This document shows positions 1 to 7,150 of a stretch of DNA of 11,671 nucleotides, one piece after another. A program made the position numbers and the translations under genes. Source of the stretch: Saccoglossus kowalevskii (lineage: Eukaryota > Hemichordata > Enteropneusta > Harrimaniidae); assembly GCF_000003605.2 (NCBI RefSeq), contig NW_003134402.1:3007-14677 (forward strand), read 5' to 3'. The first letter of the stretch is position 1. The number at the start of each line of letters is the position of its first letter. The notes below the pieces were generated by a model. The model was not told the DNA's origin. It saw nothing but the letters and a program-made list of their open reading frames with translations, and searched no databases.

Positions 1-639
1 AAAAAAAAGAAGGTATTTTTTTATATCAGTATAATAATATGATGATTTGTTTCATAATACTATCGTGGATTATTTACCCCACCTTGGGGCATACTCTAAG
101 TGAAAGAATGATTAACCGTTGAGCCAAATTTAACGGCTAGAATATGACAGTTGAGTATGTGTTTACGAAAACACCGTACGTTCATTAAGCTTCATATTTG
201 ATGTTGATATTTGAAGAAAGACCTTGTAGCGACCTAGTTAATGGCCTAATTTGGGGTATTGTAATTAAACATATTTTGAGGTTTGTCATTACTATATATG
301 TATTTTAGACCTGCAATTATTGACGTGTTTCCGTTTCACAAACAATTGGCGTCAATATAATATTAATTATGTATGCCCAGCCTTTAAATAGTTGTATGAA
401 GAGTATCATGGAAAATAAAGCGACTCGGCTTTGATAGAGGCTTCGACAAAGATTTTAAAGCATCTCCAACTATGCATACTAAAGTAAATATTTTTGTTTT
501 TAATTTGTTTATAATACAGTTCTTTTCTATACTATTTATTTGATCAGTTTTGTTTCGTATTTATTTAATTTATTCAGTTCAAAAGCTAGACTTTTTTTTA
601 AATAATTAACTTTGTTTTGTTTTTTTATTGGCAGATGAG
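1..639. other. AT-rich non-coding stretch
   Basis: No ORF or RNA gene here can be supported. The only structure noticed is an 8-base inverted repeat (TATTGACG with CGTCAATA about 24 bases apart, near 318-357) and long runs of T before the acceptor-like sequence at 618-634. Stops are frequent in all frames. It may be intergenic or intronic. Confidence 0.5.
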
Positions 640-1288
640 ATGTTCACTAATGTAAGAGTGATTATTGCTGCTATTGTTTTCATTATTGTTTGTAAGTTAT
701 TTACTGTACTCGTTACATAGTCTCCATCTACTTGATGCCGAATTCTTAATCCCGTTCGTTGTTGTATAATAGATTTAACGCCCACTGTCAATGTATTTGT
801 ATTTAAAAAAAACAATTTACTGAAAGTGGGTCAGGATTACAACACTTCTTATCTGGAAAATCAAGTACTGGGTAAAAAACTAAATAGTTCGCATGCCCAT
901 ATCACATTCAGCATAGATGTAAATGTCTCATGCACTGATATCCTTAATTTGAGTTTAACTCTCTCTTGTTCAGATTTAATGCATATGCCCCTCAAAATAA
1001 AAAATAACTGAACCACAATTTATCAGCTTTTTTTCGATTGTGACCATTTATTTACGGATATTGCTGTTTAAATGTATAACAAATACAAATACAAATACAA
1101 ATACACGGATATATATATTTATAACATTTATCATGATGTTTGTCGGTTTTGTCTTTCACTGACAACGTCTTTCGAGATATCTTTAGTTAATGAAGTATAT
1201 ATTTATATTTGCAGTGGTAAATACATCTTGGGAGAGCAGTGGAAGTGGAAGCAATGAAACTCTATCGACCATTACGAAAATCAATTAA
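640..1288 (+). CDS. Possible small secreted or glycosylated protein, 2-3 exons (tentative)
   Basis: The protein family is not recognised. An ATG at 640 opens a 17-codon segment with a basic residue followed by an Ile/Val/Ala/Phe core, which reads like a signal peptide. It lies between a good acceptor (T-run then GCAG, ending 634) and a perfect GTAAGT donor at 692. A frame-compatible continuation starts after the AG at 771-772, which would give an 81-base intron. From there two models fit. One runs to the TGA at 1009-1011, giving about 96 residues with several N-glycosylation sequons (NTS, NSS, NVS, NLS) and two Cys. The other leaves at the GTAAAA donor at 872 and joins, in phase, an exon at 1215 (acceptor TTTGCAG). 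That exon ends at TAA 1286-1288 and has a Ser/Gly-rich tail with NTS and NET, giving about 74 residues. An AATAAA lies at 996-1001. Short exons like these arise by chance in AT-rich DNA, so this is a model to test and not a firm gene. Confidence 0.25.
1079..1102. repeat. (ACAAAT)4 hexanucleotide microsatellite
   Basis: Four perfect copies of ACAAAT stand in tandem and run into an AT-rich (TA)n tract at about 1110-1118. The 61-codon ORF starting at 1072 is largely a translation of this repeat and is not taken as a gene. Confidence 0.9.
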
Positions 1289-1478
1289 AAATGATGGTCG
1301 CCGTATGCATTTATTTGTTTACTTAATTGTTATGTTTATCAGAGTATCTGCATGCTGGATTATATAAACTCCCGGACATTGCTATAAATAGAGGTGGTAT
1401 TGCTGTGAATTAGGTTCAATGTAAGAAAATATTTTTCGCCGCCGTGGTAGGAAATACCAATCGGGTCTATTAGTAGAT

Positions 1479-1692
1479 ATACTGTGGAATACTTTATTTT
1501 CGCTGGAATTAATTTTCGCTGAAAAGGCCTTTTGGGCGTATCGTATGGAATTTATTTTCACTGATTTTTGATGAGTGTAATGTGAAATATAGGAAAAAAA
1601 GTATATTCGCTAGATTTTATTTTCACAGAATCATCTTTTCAGCGAAAATAGCAAAAATAAATTCCAAGCGAAAATAAAGTATTCTACAGTAT
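1479..1692. mobile_element. Palindromic MITE-like element, about 212 bp, with TA ends
   Basis: The ends are long imperfect terminal inverted repeats. The left arm 1479-1526 begins ATACTGTGGAATAC, and the reverse complement of the right arm 1635-1692 begins ATACTGTAGAATAC. The arms stay alignable for about 45 bases through TTTATTTTCGCT and a further TTTTCGCTGAAAAG block. The interior repeats the same module in diverged form (TTTATTTTCACTG near 1549, TTTATTTTCACAG near 1617), so the element looks built from head-to-head copies of a short unit. Each end carries a TA dinucleotide (1480-1481 and 1690-1691). This fits a TA target duplication as in Tc1/mariner-type non-autonomous elements, though TA could equally be part of the repeat. 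There is no coding sequence. The class assignment is an inference; the inverted repeat is directly visible. Confidence 0.8.
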
Positions 1693-3575
1693 TGTAATAA
1701 ACGTTTATTCGTGTTTATAGCGTATACCATTCCCGGTGCCTAGAATTGCCCTTTTTGATATTATAGCCCAGATACAAATCATACCCCATTACAAATTAGT
1801 GCAGAGATGACCAATACCACTACTAATCTATTTCGGTTTTACATGCTTCAGACAAATTAAATTACGTAATGTGCATCACTGTACCCATTGATAATTATGG
1901 TATTTTCAGTGGGGATCCCTAAAACCCATCCAGTTATTATTGTCCCCTTCGATTTATTTTATGCTGAATGAACTTTCATTGGGTATTTCGTAAACTAACT
2001 ATACAAATGCGCAATACTTATTACTTTGCAAACATAATTAGTAAATTGCCGTACATATCGTGTTTTATTAAAACCAGTTGACATAATTCTGATTAGTATC
2101 GATTGTTTGATTCTTTCCATGATTAGCATGTGATCCACTGGCCAATATTAGAAATGTCACCTCAATTTACAATTATCAATATCAAAATATATTTATAATT
2201 TTAGACAGTCTTAGTTTAATTTACTTGTGTATGTTGTGTCTATGATATAATTACAATTAAACGATTTAATCATTTATAAAAAGAGTAGTATTTATCCAAT
2301 AAACCATTTCTATTAAAAATTATAAATTAGATTGTTTTTATTTACTTAAAACTTGTTTCAATTTATTACAATATGCGATGATGCATCAGGTTTTATTACA
2401 TAATGCCTTTGCTATTAAACAAATGTGCGTCTTTATTACAAGTTGTGCCTGTTGGGTGCTAAACTATTTTCCCTGTTGCTGACTGTAATCCAGTGGATAA
2501 GTAATCTTTGCTAGGTATCAGAAGAAAAAAAGGGTAAAGTAAAAGTTGGGCACGTGCAGATACCACGTTTTCAATTGGAATGGCAAGGGGTGGTTATCGC
2601 ATGGGTTGTAAAAAATCTGATTCCAATTTTCATCCCTGGATTTTATAATGCATAATTATTATTGTCGTTTACGTGGTCGAATTTCAAGTCTCCAGCTCCC
2701 CATATATCTAATATCGAAGTTTCATATTTCAATGATAGGATATACAAAAATCTACTACAGTCGAAACGTATCAGATGGGCGTCGCTGTCAACTAGTAGAG
2801 TCGGGATATATGAAGAATGCTAGATGTTGTTGTTTTTTGCATGAAGATGAATCAGTGAGGTGACATGAGACGACTATATTAATTTTCATACAAGTAGTAG
2901 GGTAGTCAAAATCGTACATTTTTTTTCTTTTTGTGTTTTGATTTTGCTTTCTTTTATTACGGTATGAAAATAAAATATATTATGTAATAATAATATCACC
3001 AGGTTTTTTTGTAAAACATATACATAATATTTAATTTATAATAATGACTTTTGGTGAGTTTTGTATTTGTATTCCACATGACAGGAACTATTATTAAAAT
3101 TGCATATTGCGATTTTCATTTGTTGGATACGATTTTCGAAATATTAAAATATTGGAGGTTTATTTACTGTTGTGGTACGAAAACAACTTTTGAACCAATT
3201 TTCTTAAATTACACACAAATAAGAGAGTTGCCTGACAATTTTAGATATGGTGTCCATAGATGCGAATGTAACATTTACAGCAGTTTTATACAAATCAAAT
3301 AATTGTTATTTTAATTTATAAATACTGGATCACTGAATAATTTACAGACTGCAAACTTCAACAAACAGTGTGTCCGACATTTGCTGCTGTGTATATCTTG
3401 GGACGAAAGTTATTATTGTCATCTTTGAACTTGTTGTGACAAGCTCGTCTGGTCGATGAGTTTATATTGATAACCATTGTTTAAAAGCATTAAAGAGTTT
3501 TGGTTTGCTTTAATCCTTCAGATGCACATTTGTAAAATTTCCGTACATTATAAAATTTTTCTAGGCTTATCAGCA
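1693..3575. other. Gene-free AT-rich stretch upstream of the SLC5 exons
   Basis: No family is recognisable on either strand. There are scattered TTTATTACA-like words near 2358-2442. Two short ORFs (2648-2863 and 3051-3302, the second Cys-containing) have no recognisable motif. A pyrimidine-rich tract and AG just before 3565 (TTTTTCTAG) could be the acceptor for a first coding exon that starts at 3576, with a 5' UTR exon somewhere in this stretch. No convincing promoter was identified. Confidence 0.4.
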
Positions 3576-3926
3576 ATGCCTGAGGAGGTACAGTTTTCAA
3601 TACCTGACTACGTCATACTAGACCTCATGGCATCGGTTGTCATAGGCATATACCAAGGATGTACCGGTAATGAACAGACTACCAACGAGTATCTTGCTGC
3701 TGACCGAAAAATTAATTTCATCCCTGTTGGCATTTCCATCCTGGCGACATGTATATGTTTCTCATTGCCCATATCAGCAATCACAATATTGGGTACCATC
3801 GCGGAAATATATTTGTATACCACCGTATATGCGTGGGTTATTGTTTCACATCTAATAATTATATATTGCGCTGCCCACTTCTATCTGCCAGTATTTTATA
3901 ACCTGGGAATTACAAGTATGTACGAG
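3576..3926 (+). CDS. SLC5-like exon 1: first helices, ATG start
   Basis: This 117-codon open exon encodes the first three membrane segments. The ATG at 3576 was chosen because it lies about 11 residues before the family hallmark PDYVILDLM. The frame is also open upstream to 3477, but that part does not resemble the family. Visible motifs are GIYQGC (residues about 24-29), TTNEYLAADRK, an SAITILGT block followed by AEIYLY, and LPVFYNLGITSMYE at the end. Between ILAT and SAIT there are about six more residues than the family normally has (around CICFSLPI), which lengthens or disrupts helix 2. In the family the exon typically ends after the Tyr-Glu pair. Here the bases after GAG (3924-3926) are ATAAAG, where GTAAAG would be expected, so the donor looks mutated. 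A GTATGT at 3916, ten bases earlier, is the nearest alternative donor. The exon is otherwise intact. Confidence 0.85.
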
Positions 3927-4238
3927 ATAAAGTACTATTTGTATCTTCAAAATATTCAATTAACATGTATTACATAAGTATGTAGTTAAAGGGTGGTGGT
4001 AAGGATCTTTCAACACTGTCTATTAAATGCAACACGGTTCCCCTATGCGGAACACCCAGCCGGATTACATGCGTGTCAGAATCTCCAGTCTCAAAAGTTT
4101 TACACTGTTCTACACATCTCTCTAACAAACTGGACAACTATTAAGTCTACTTCATGTAATAATGCAATAGTTCAATCATTGGTAATATTATTTGTTTAAA
4201 TCACTAATGACATGCTATGGTAATGTTTATTATATGAG

Positions 4239-4304
4239 TTTTTGGAGATTCACATTCATTAGCCCACATATATACACTAATTTATGCCAACAAAATGAAA
4301 AATC
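4239..4304 (+). pseudogene. Possible remnant of SLC5-like exon 2
   Basis: The family has Tyr-Glu followed by F/Y-L-E-L-R-F-N after exon 1. At 4239, following an ATGAG acceptor-like AG, the sequence reads TTT TTG GAG ATT CAC ATT CAT TAG. This gives FLEI-H-I-H then a stop, in the phase that exon 1 requires. CAC for an expected Arg codon would fit a CpG-type change. A second stop follows six codons later. The match covers only about four to seven residues, and the rest of the expected 20-odd codons cannot be aligned. This is a weak positional call that fills the gap between exons 1 and 3. Confidence 0.25.
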
Positions 4305-4391
4305 TAGTGATCGACCGGACAATAAAAATTATTCTTTTGATCTCACACAAATTACAAGTAGTTATCGCTCATTGTATGTATTGATTGTTAG

Positions 4392-4511
4392 TTGATGTAC
4401 CTTGGAATTGTTATTTACGCTCCGTCTATTGCACTGAGTGCTGTAACTGGTTTAAATGTATTCACATCAGTGCTGACTGTTAAGATTGTATGTATTTTCT
4501 ATACAGCTATA
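4392..4511 (+). CDS. SLC5-like exon 3: GIVIYAPSIAL helix
   Basis: Forty intact codons lie between an acceptor (TTGTTAG ending 4391) and a strong GTAAGT donor at 4512. The start LMYLGIVIYAPSIAL is a diagnostic SLC5A8-type block. It is followed by SAVTGLNVF and a hydrophobic segment ending FYTAI, where the family has FY-x-T-L before the conserved Gly-Gly. The exon begins and ends in phase 0. In the family this covers the loop and helix around TM4-5. One oddity is the Lys (codon 31) inside the hydrophobic run TVKIVCIF, where relatives have a small residue such as Gly. Confidence 0.88.
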
Positions 4512-4654
4512 GTAAGTAGAATTTTACTGACCGTATATATATCATTCGACTAAAAATACGTTTTTACTATATCATGTAGCAAAGGTTAATTATATTAATT
4601 ATGTATATTTATGGTTGCAAGAAATTAAATGCTGTAACACCTTGGCGACTACAG

Positions 4655-4951
4655 TGAGGCATGAAAGCCGTCATTTGGGCTGATGTTCTTCAAACAGCTA
4701 TTGCATATGTCGAAGTGTTAGCTGTCACCATAGAAGGATTGATTATAATGGGTGGAATAAAGAATGCTTGGCGAATTGTGAAGATGGTGGTCTTATAAAT
4801 TCAGTGCATTAGGCTGCAGCTCAATTAATCAATCAATCAATCAATCAGTCAGTCAGTCAGTCAGTTAGTCCGTCATGATGTCATTAATAGGAGTCAGTCA
4901 ACAAACAGCACGAAAGTTCAATAGCTGCAGAAGTCCGAGAGATGGGAAAAA
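4655..4951 (+). pseudogene. SLC5-like exon 4, disrupted: stop, frameshift and microsatellite
   Basis: After the CTACAG acceptor the exon reads TGA GGC ATG AAA GCC, that is, stop-G-MKAVIWADVLQTAI, where relatives have GG-(L/M)-KAVIW. The first Gly codon has therefore become TGA. The frame stays readable to AWRI (about 4777). It then loses one base: the expected EDGGLIN continues at 4780-4800 in another frame. The next 89 bases should encode about 29 residues (the NFNPDP...W helix block in relatives). They instead hold an AATC/AGTC repeat with no similarity. The family signal resumes in a third frame at 4890 with GVSQQTARKFNSCRSPRDGK, matching the GVNQxQVQR...CRSxRDAK block. The donor is GTTGTT at 4952, leaving phase 2 and joining exon 5 as KK-AMYVNL, exactly the expected junction. 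A weak splice alternative (donor 4516, acceptor after 4658) would skip the first stop and read FYTAIVSMKAVIW, but it would not repair the later shifts. Confidence 0.8.
4827..4870. repeat. Compound (AATC)5(AGTC)n tetranucleotide microsatellite inside exon 4
   Basis: Five copies of AATC (4827-4846) change directly to about six copies of AGTC with one AGTT (4847-4870). The tract lies where the symporter should encode a conserved loop and helix. The reading frame before it and the frame after it differ. Confidence 0.92.
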
Positions 4952-5184
4952 GTTGTTGTTTGGGAACAACTTTCAATGAGTGCTGAAATAAAAAGCATTG
5001 CCGGTTATAAATTGTCATAGTGATTATATTCTGTATATTTAGCAAATTGTTTTAATGAGATTATTTCAAAAACATTTTATGGCAACATGCACTAAGGCAG
5101 GTATACTTCACACCCCTGCTACCGTCACGTATTGCTGCTAGATTTATGTGAATATAATGCATTTTATACGATTACTCTTTTCAG

Positions 5185-5314
5185 GGCGATGTATGTGAAT
5201 CTAGTTCTCTCGGAAATCTTACTCTGTATTCTCGTGCTGGCTGCAATAGTTATGTATGCAGTGTATGCAACTTGTCCGCCAATGGAAGAAGGTAAAATAT
5301 CAAGTCCCGACCAG
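5185..5314 (+). CDS. SLC5-like exon 5: YVNL helix to SSPDQ
   Basis: The exon lies between a good acceptor (CTTTTCAG, ending 5184) and a perfect GTGAGT donor at 5315, with one base plus 43 intact codons. It encodes AMYVNLVLSEILL, a hydrophobic helix (LCILVLAAIVMYAVYA), and then the extracellular CPPMEEGKISSPDQ. In relatives this is ALYVNL...YxxCDP...KVSAPDQ, the helix before the conserved LMP segment. The first base completes a Lys codon with exon 4. The exon ends in phase 0 at Gln, as the family does. The usual Cys-Asp-Pro is Cys-Pro-Pro here. No lesion is seen. Confidence 0.88.
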
Positions 5315-5533
5315 GTGAGTTCATGGTAGCTGTATATCTATAATCATTCAAATATTAATAAATCGACTAAATAATAGTAACATATTTACCATAATGTATT
5401 CATTAATGAAAGTAGAGATACAACATGACTGACGACACAATAGTATATACATGTTTACATAGTTGTCAACAGAAATTGAAACGTGCCACACCATAACTCT
5501 AGCACATCAACTATTCGGCACTTACCTTTGCAG

Positions 5534-5735
5534 TTGATGCCGAATTTTGTGGTTGAACACTTTCAATACCTCCCGGTGCGGTGCTTTGAGGTTAGTTTTG
5601 CATTTTTATCACCTTCTATATTTGAAAAGTCCGTGTCTCTGGTCGCCGCGAGTGTACGTTGAAATTTTCTGAAAATATCATCGTATGTTAAAAAGCTGTC
5701 TGATAAAAACGCTACAGTTATTCTGAAGATTATAG
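5534..5735 (+). pseudogene. SLC5-like exon 6 with in-frame TGA and altered sodium-site helix
   Basis: The acceptor is CTTTGCAG (ending 5533). The frame starts LMPNFVVEHFQYLP, matching the family's LMPYLVxxIxxDLPG. It continues alignable through SLVAASVR to a TGA at 5660-5662, in the place of the conserved Glu of AAVTxED. It resumes in the same frame as NFLK, then YVKKLSDKNATVILKII, matching F-I-KPY...LSxRxAxxISK. About two residues are missing after LP. The SG-x-LST-x-SS-x-x-N motif, whose Ser/Thr in SGLT-fold transporters help bind Na+ at the Na2 site, is replaced by FLSPSIFEKSVS. The donor is G|GCACGT at 5736, a GC type. It leaves phase 1 and joins exon 7 as KII-A-TVCSIL. The single stop plus motif loss indicates relaxed constraint. 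Confidence 0.78.
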
Positions 5736-6145
5736 GCACGTTCTTCATCTTTAAACAATGATGATTTTCTTATGGTCGGGTGGCACTTGAATCTTGATAA
5801 GATGATGATTCCACCACTGATAAAATAAATAAAATGATCGTTTCCTCCTGGTTGCAAATGTAAAGTGACCAAATAGATTTTTTCAGTGCACACACATATT
5901 CTATGTGTCGGCTATGAGATGGAGTTTGGGTAGAGTTAGCGACATTCATGTGAGATGTGATACTTATGTAGAAAGGAATATGACATTCATTAGCAGTACT
6001 GATGAGGCATCGTAAGGTGATCTTAAGGCGTGTGGTTGTGTTAGTGATGACAAATAGTTGTGTAGTAGTGATTGAGATCGTCCGGTATTAATATATGCTT
6101 CTTAAGTGCTTTAGGGTGGTGGGTATGAAGAAGGGGAGGGTAGAA

Positions 6146-6169
6146 ATTGAAACATTGAAACATTGAAAT
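6146..6169. repeat. Three copies of ATTGAAAC in tandem
   Basis: Two perfect copies of the 8-base unit are followed by one ending in T, within the 881-base intron between exons 6 and 7. The rest of that intron (5736-6616) shows no gene. It has a G/T-rich plus strand from about 5900 to 6140. Its ORFs on either strand have no recognisable motif. Confidence 0.85.
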
Positions 6170-6616
6170 AGGTTGGCTAAATTTTTCCACATAAAAAATG
6201 TTATGTGTGAATTTACTTTCTGTTACAATGATAATTATAAGGAACCTAGTTCTCGTTTCCGTAGTCTATGGGGATTTCTATATTGGCAGTGACTTTTTTT
6301 TCCAGTGAAAGAGAAATGGAGGGGCGTCAGCAATTTTGTTTGCGTCTCCCCACCCCTCTTGAAAATTGGCATGTATTGGACATATAACAATTTCACGCAT
6401 TTATTCTGGATAGCTAGTAGTCGACTGAAGAGTGATAGCCATACGGCTTTGTTTGCGTGTATAAACCGATTGTTACAGTGGTTCGCCAAATTTCGGTTTG
6501 ATGGACGTATGTATACTTGAACTTTATTTCAACAATGTTAGTGGTATGCTGTATATTATTGTTGTTTACACTAACTACGCACATACTGAATTGTACGTCT
6601 TTGTGACTTTTTACAG

Positions 6617-6768
6617 CAACTGTATGTAGTATTTTGGCTATTATACTAATTTTTCTAGTCTCACAGTTTGGTACAATAATAGCCATAGTTGGGATGGCTG
6701 GATTACTATTTGCAACTATTCTGGGTGTCTTCTCGCTTGAAATTTTCTTTCCATGGACCAATGCTAAG
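6617..6768 (+). CDS. SLC5-like exon 7: GVFSLEIFFPW helices, last exon found
   Basis: The exon lies between acceptor TTTTTACAG (ending 6616) and a GC donor, AAG|GCAAGT at 6769, which matches the GC-AG donor consensus closely. Its first two bases complete an Ala codon with exon 6, and 50 intact codons follow. TVCSILAIILIFLVSQFG corresponds to the helix ending ASxLG in relatives. IAIVGMAGLLF and GVFSLEIFFPWTNAK correspond to the F-G-M-V-G-G-P-L-x-G and LGIFFPxxNSKG segments. The Gly-Gly-Pro of relatives is changed. The expected continuation (GA-x-x-G-L...W-I-G) was not found between 6769 and the end of the window. Confidence 0.85.
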
Positions 6769-6930
6769 GCAAGTTCACGATTATAGATGCAGGTTCTTGG
6801 GCACTTTATGATTATGATTAAAACTTGAAGATCAGTGTTTTTTCATTACTGGATGGTTTTGCATATAACACATTATGTAAAGTGATTCTACACGAAACAT
6901 GTTTTGACAGTTGTTCATTATCACAGCACT

Positions 6931-7150
6931 TTTAAAATTGCTTTTATTGGACACTCATTTGAAAAGTGTTTTTAGAAGAAACACATATTGAAAGGGATCA
7001 TTATCCTTTAAAACACCTTTAAAAATGCTTTCACTAGGCACATATTTTGAAATTTAGAAAATTGCTTTCATGCAAAAAACAATCAAAATATTTAAAAGTG
7101 CTTGCATCAGCGACACATTTTAAAATGTGTTTCCACTGATAATACACCTG
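6931..7150. repeat. Three diverged copies of an AT-rich repeat unit, about 73-87 bp spacing
   Basis: Units begin near 6931, 7018 and 7091 with TTTAAAA-N-TGCTT, followed about 10 bases later by G-x-CAC-x-x-ATTT and then AAAA or GAAA. The last unit contains a perfect 18-base palindrome, ACACATTTTAAAATGTGT (7113-7130). The similarity is moderate, and the boundaries are approximate. Confidence 0.5.

Larger units (their letters stand above)
3576..6768 (+). pseudogene. SLC5-family sodium/solute symporter, decayed copy (5' two thirds)
   Basis: In the family, SLC5A5/6/8/12-type carriers move iodide, vitamins or monocarboxylates with Na+ across the plasma membrane through about 13 helices. Six exons here give, in the correct order, recognisable family blocks. 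These are the N-terminal helix with ADRK and SAITILGT, then IVIYAPSIAL, MKAVIWADV, a GVxQ...SCRS block, MYVNL...SSPDQ, LMPNFV...YVKKLSD, and GVFSLEIFFPW. Phases agree at the joins: exon 3/4 phase 0, 4/5 phase 2, 5/6 phase 0, 6/7 phase 1. Damage seen: probable loss of the exon 1 donor; TGA at 4655-4657; a one-base loss near 4779; a second frame change in the microsatellite at 4827-4870; TGA at 5660-5662; a two-residue shortening and loss of the sodium-helix motif in exon 6. Exons for the C-terminal helices and tail were not found downstream. Conserved intron positions argue against a retrocopy. Alternatives are assembly indels or a functional gene with unusual splicing. Family membership is near certain; subfamily and pseudogene status are inferred. 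Confidence 0.8.

Noticed and set aside
1360-1395. TATA-like sequences (TATATAAAC and CTATAAATAG) considered as promoters.
   Set aside because: They are expected often in AT-rich DNA, and no gene start follows within a sensible distance.
3051-3302. 83-codon plus-strand open frame with several Cys.
   Set aside because: It has no ATG at its start, no recognisable motif and no convincing splice partner; kept as chance ORF.
3477-3575. In-frame N-terminal extension of exon 1 from the ATG at 3477.
   Set aside because: It has no family similarity, and a pyrimidine-rich acceptor-like TTTTTCTAG lies just upstream of the ATG at 3576, which fits the usual N-terminus.
4346-4391. Open frame reading RSLYVLIV just before exon 3, resembling the end of the preceding symporter segment.
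   Set aside because: It joins LMYLGI only with a frame change, and the AG at 4390-4391 is a plausible acceptor. The resemblance is a few hydrophobic residues and likely chance.
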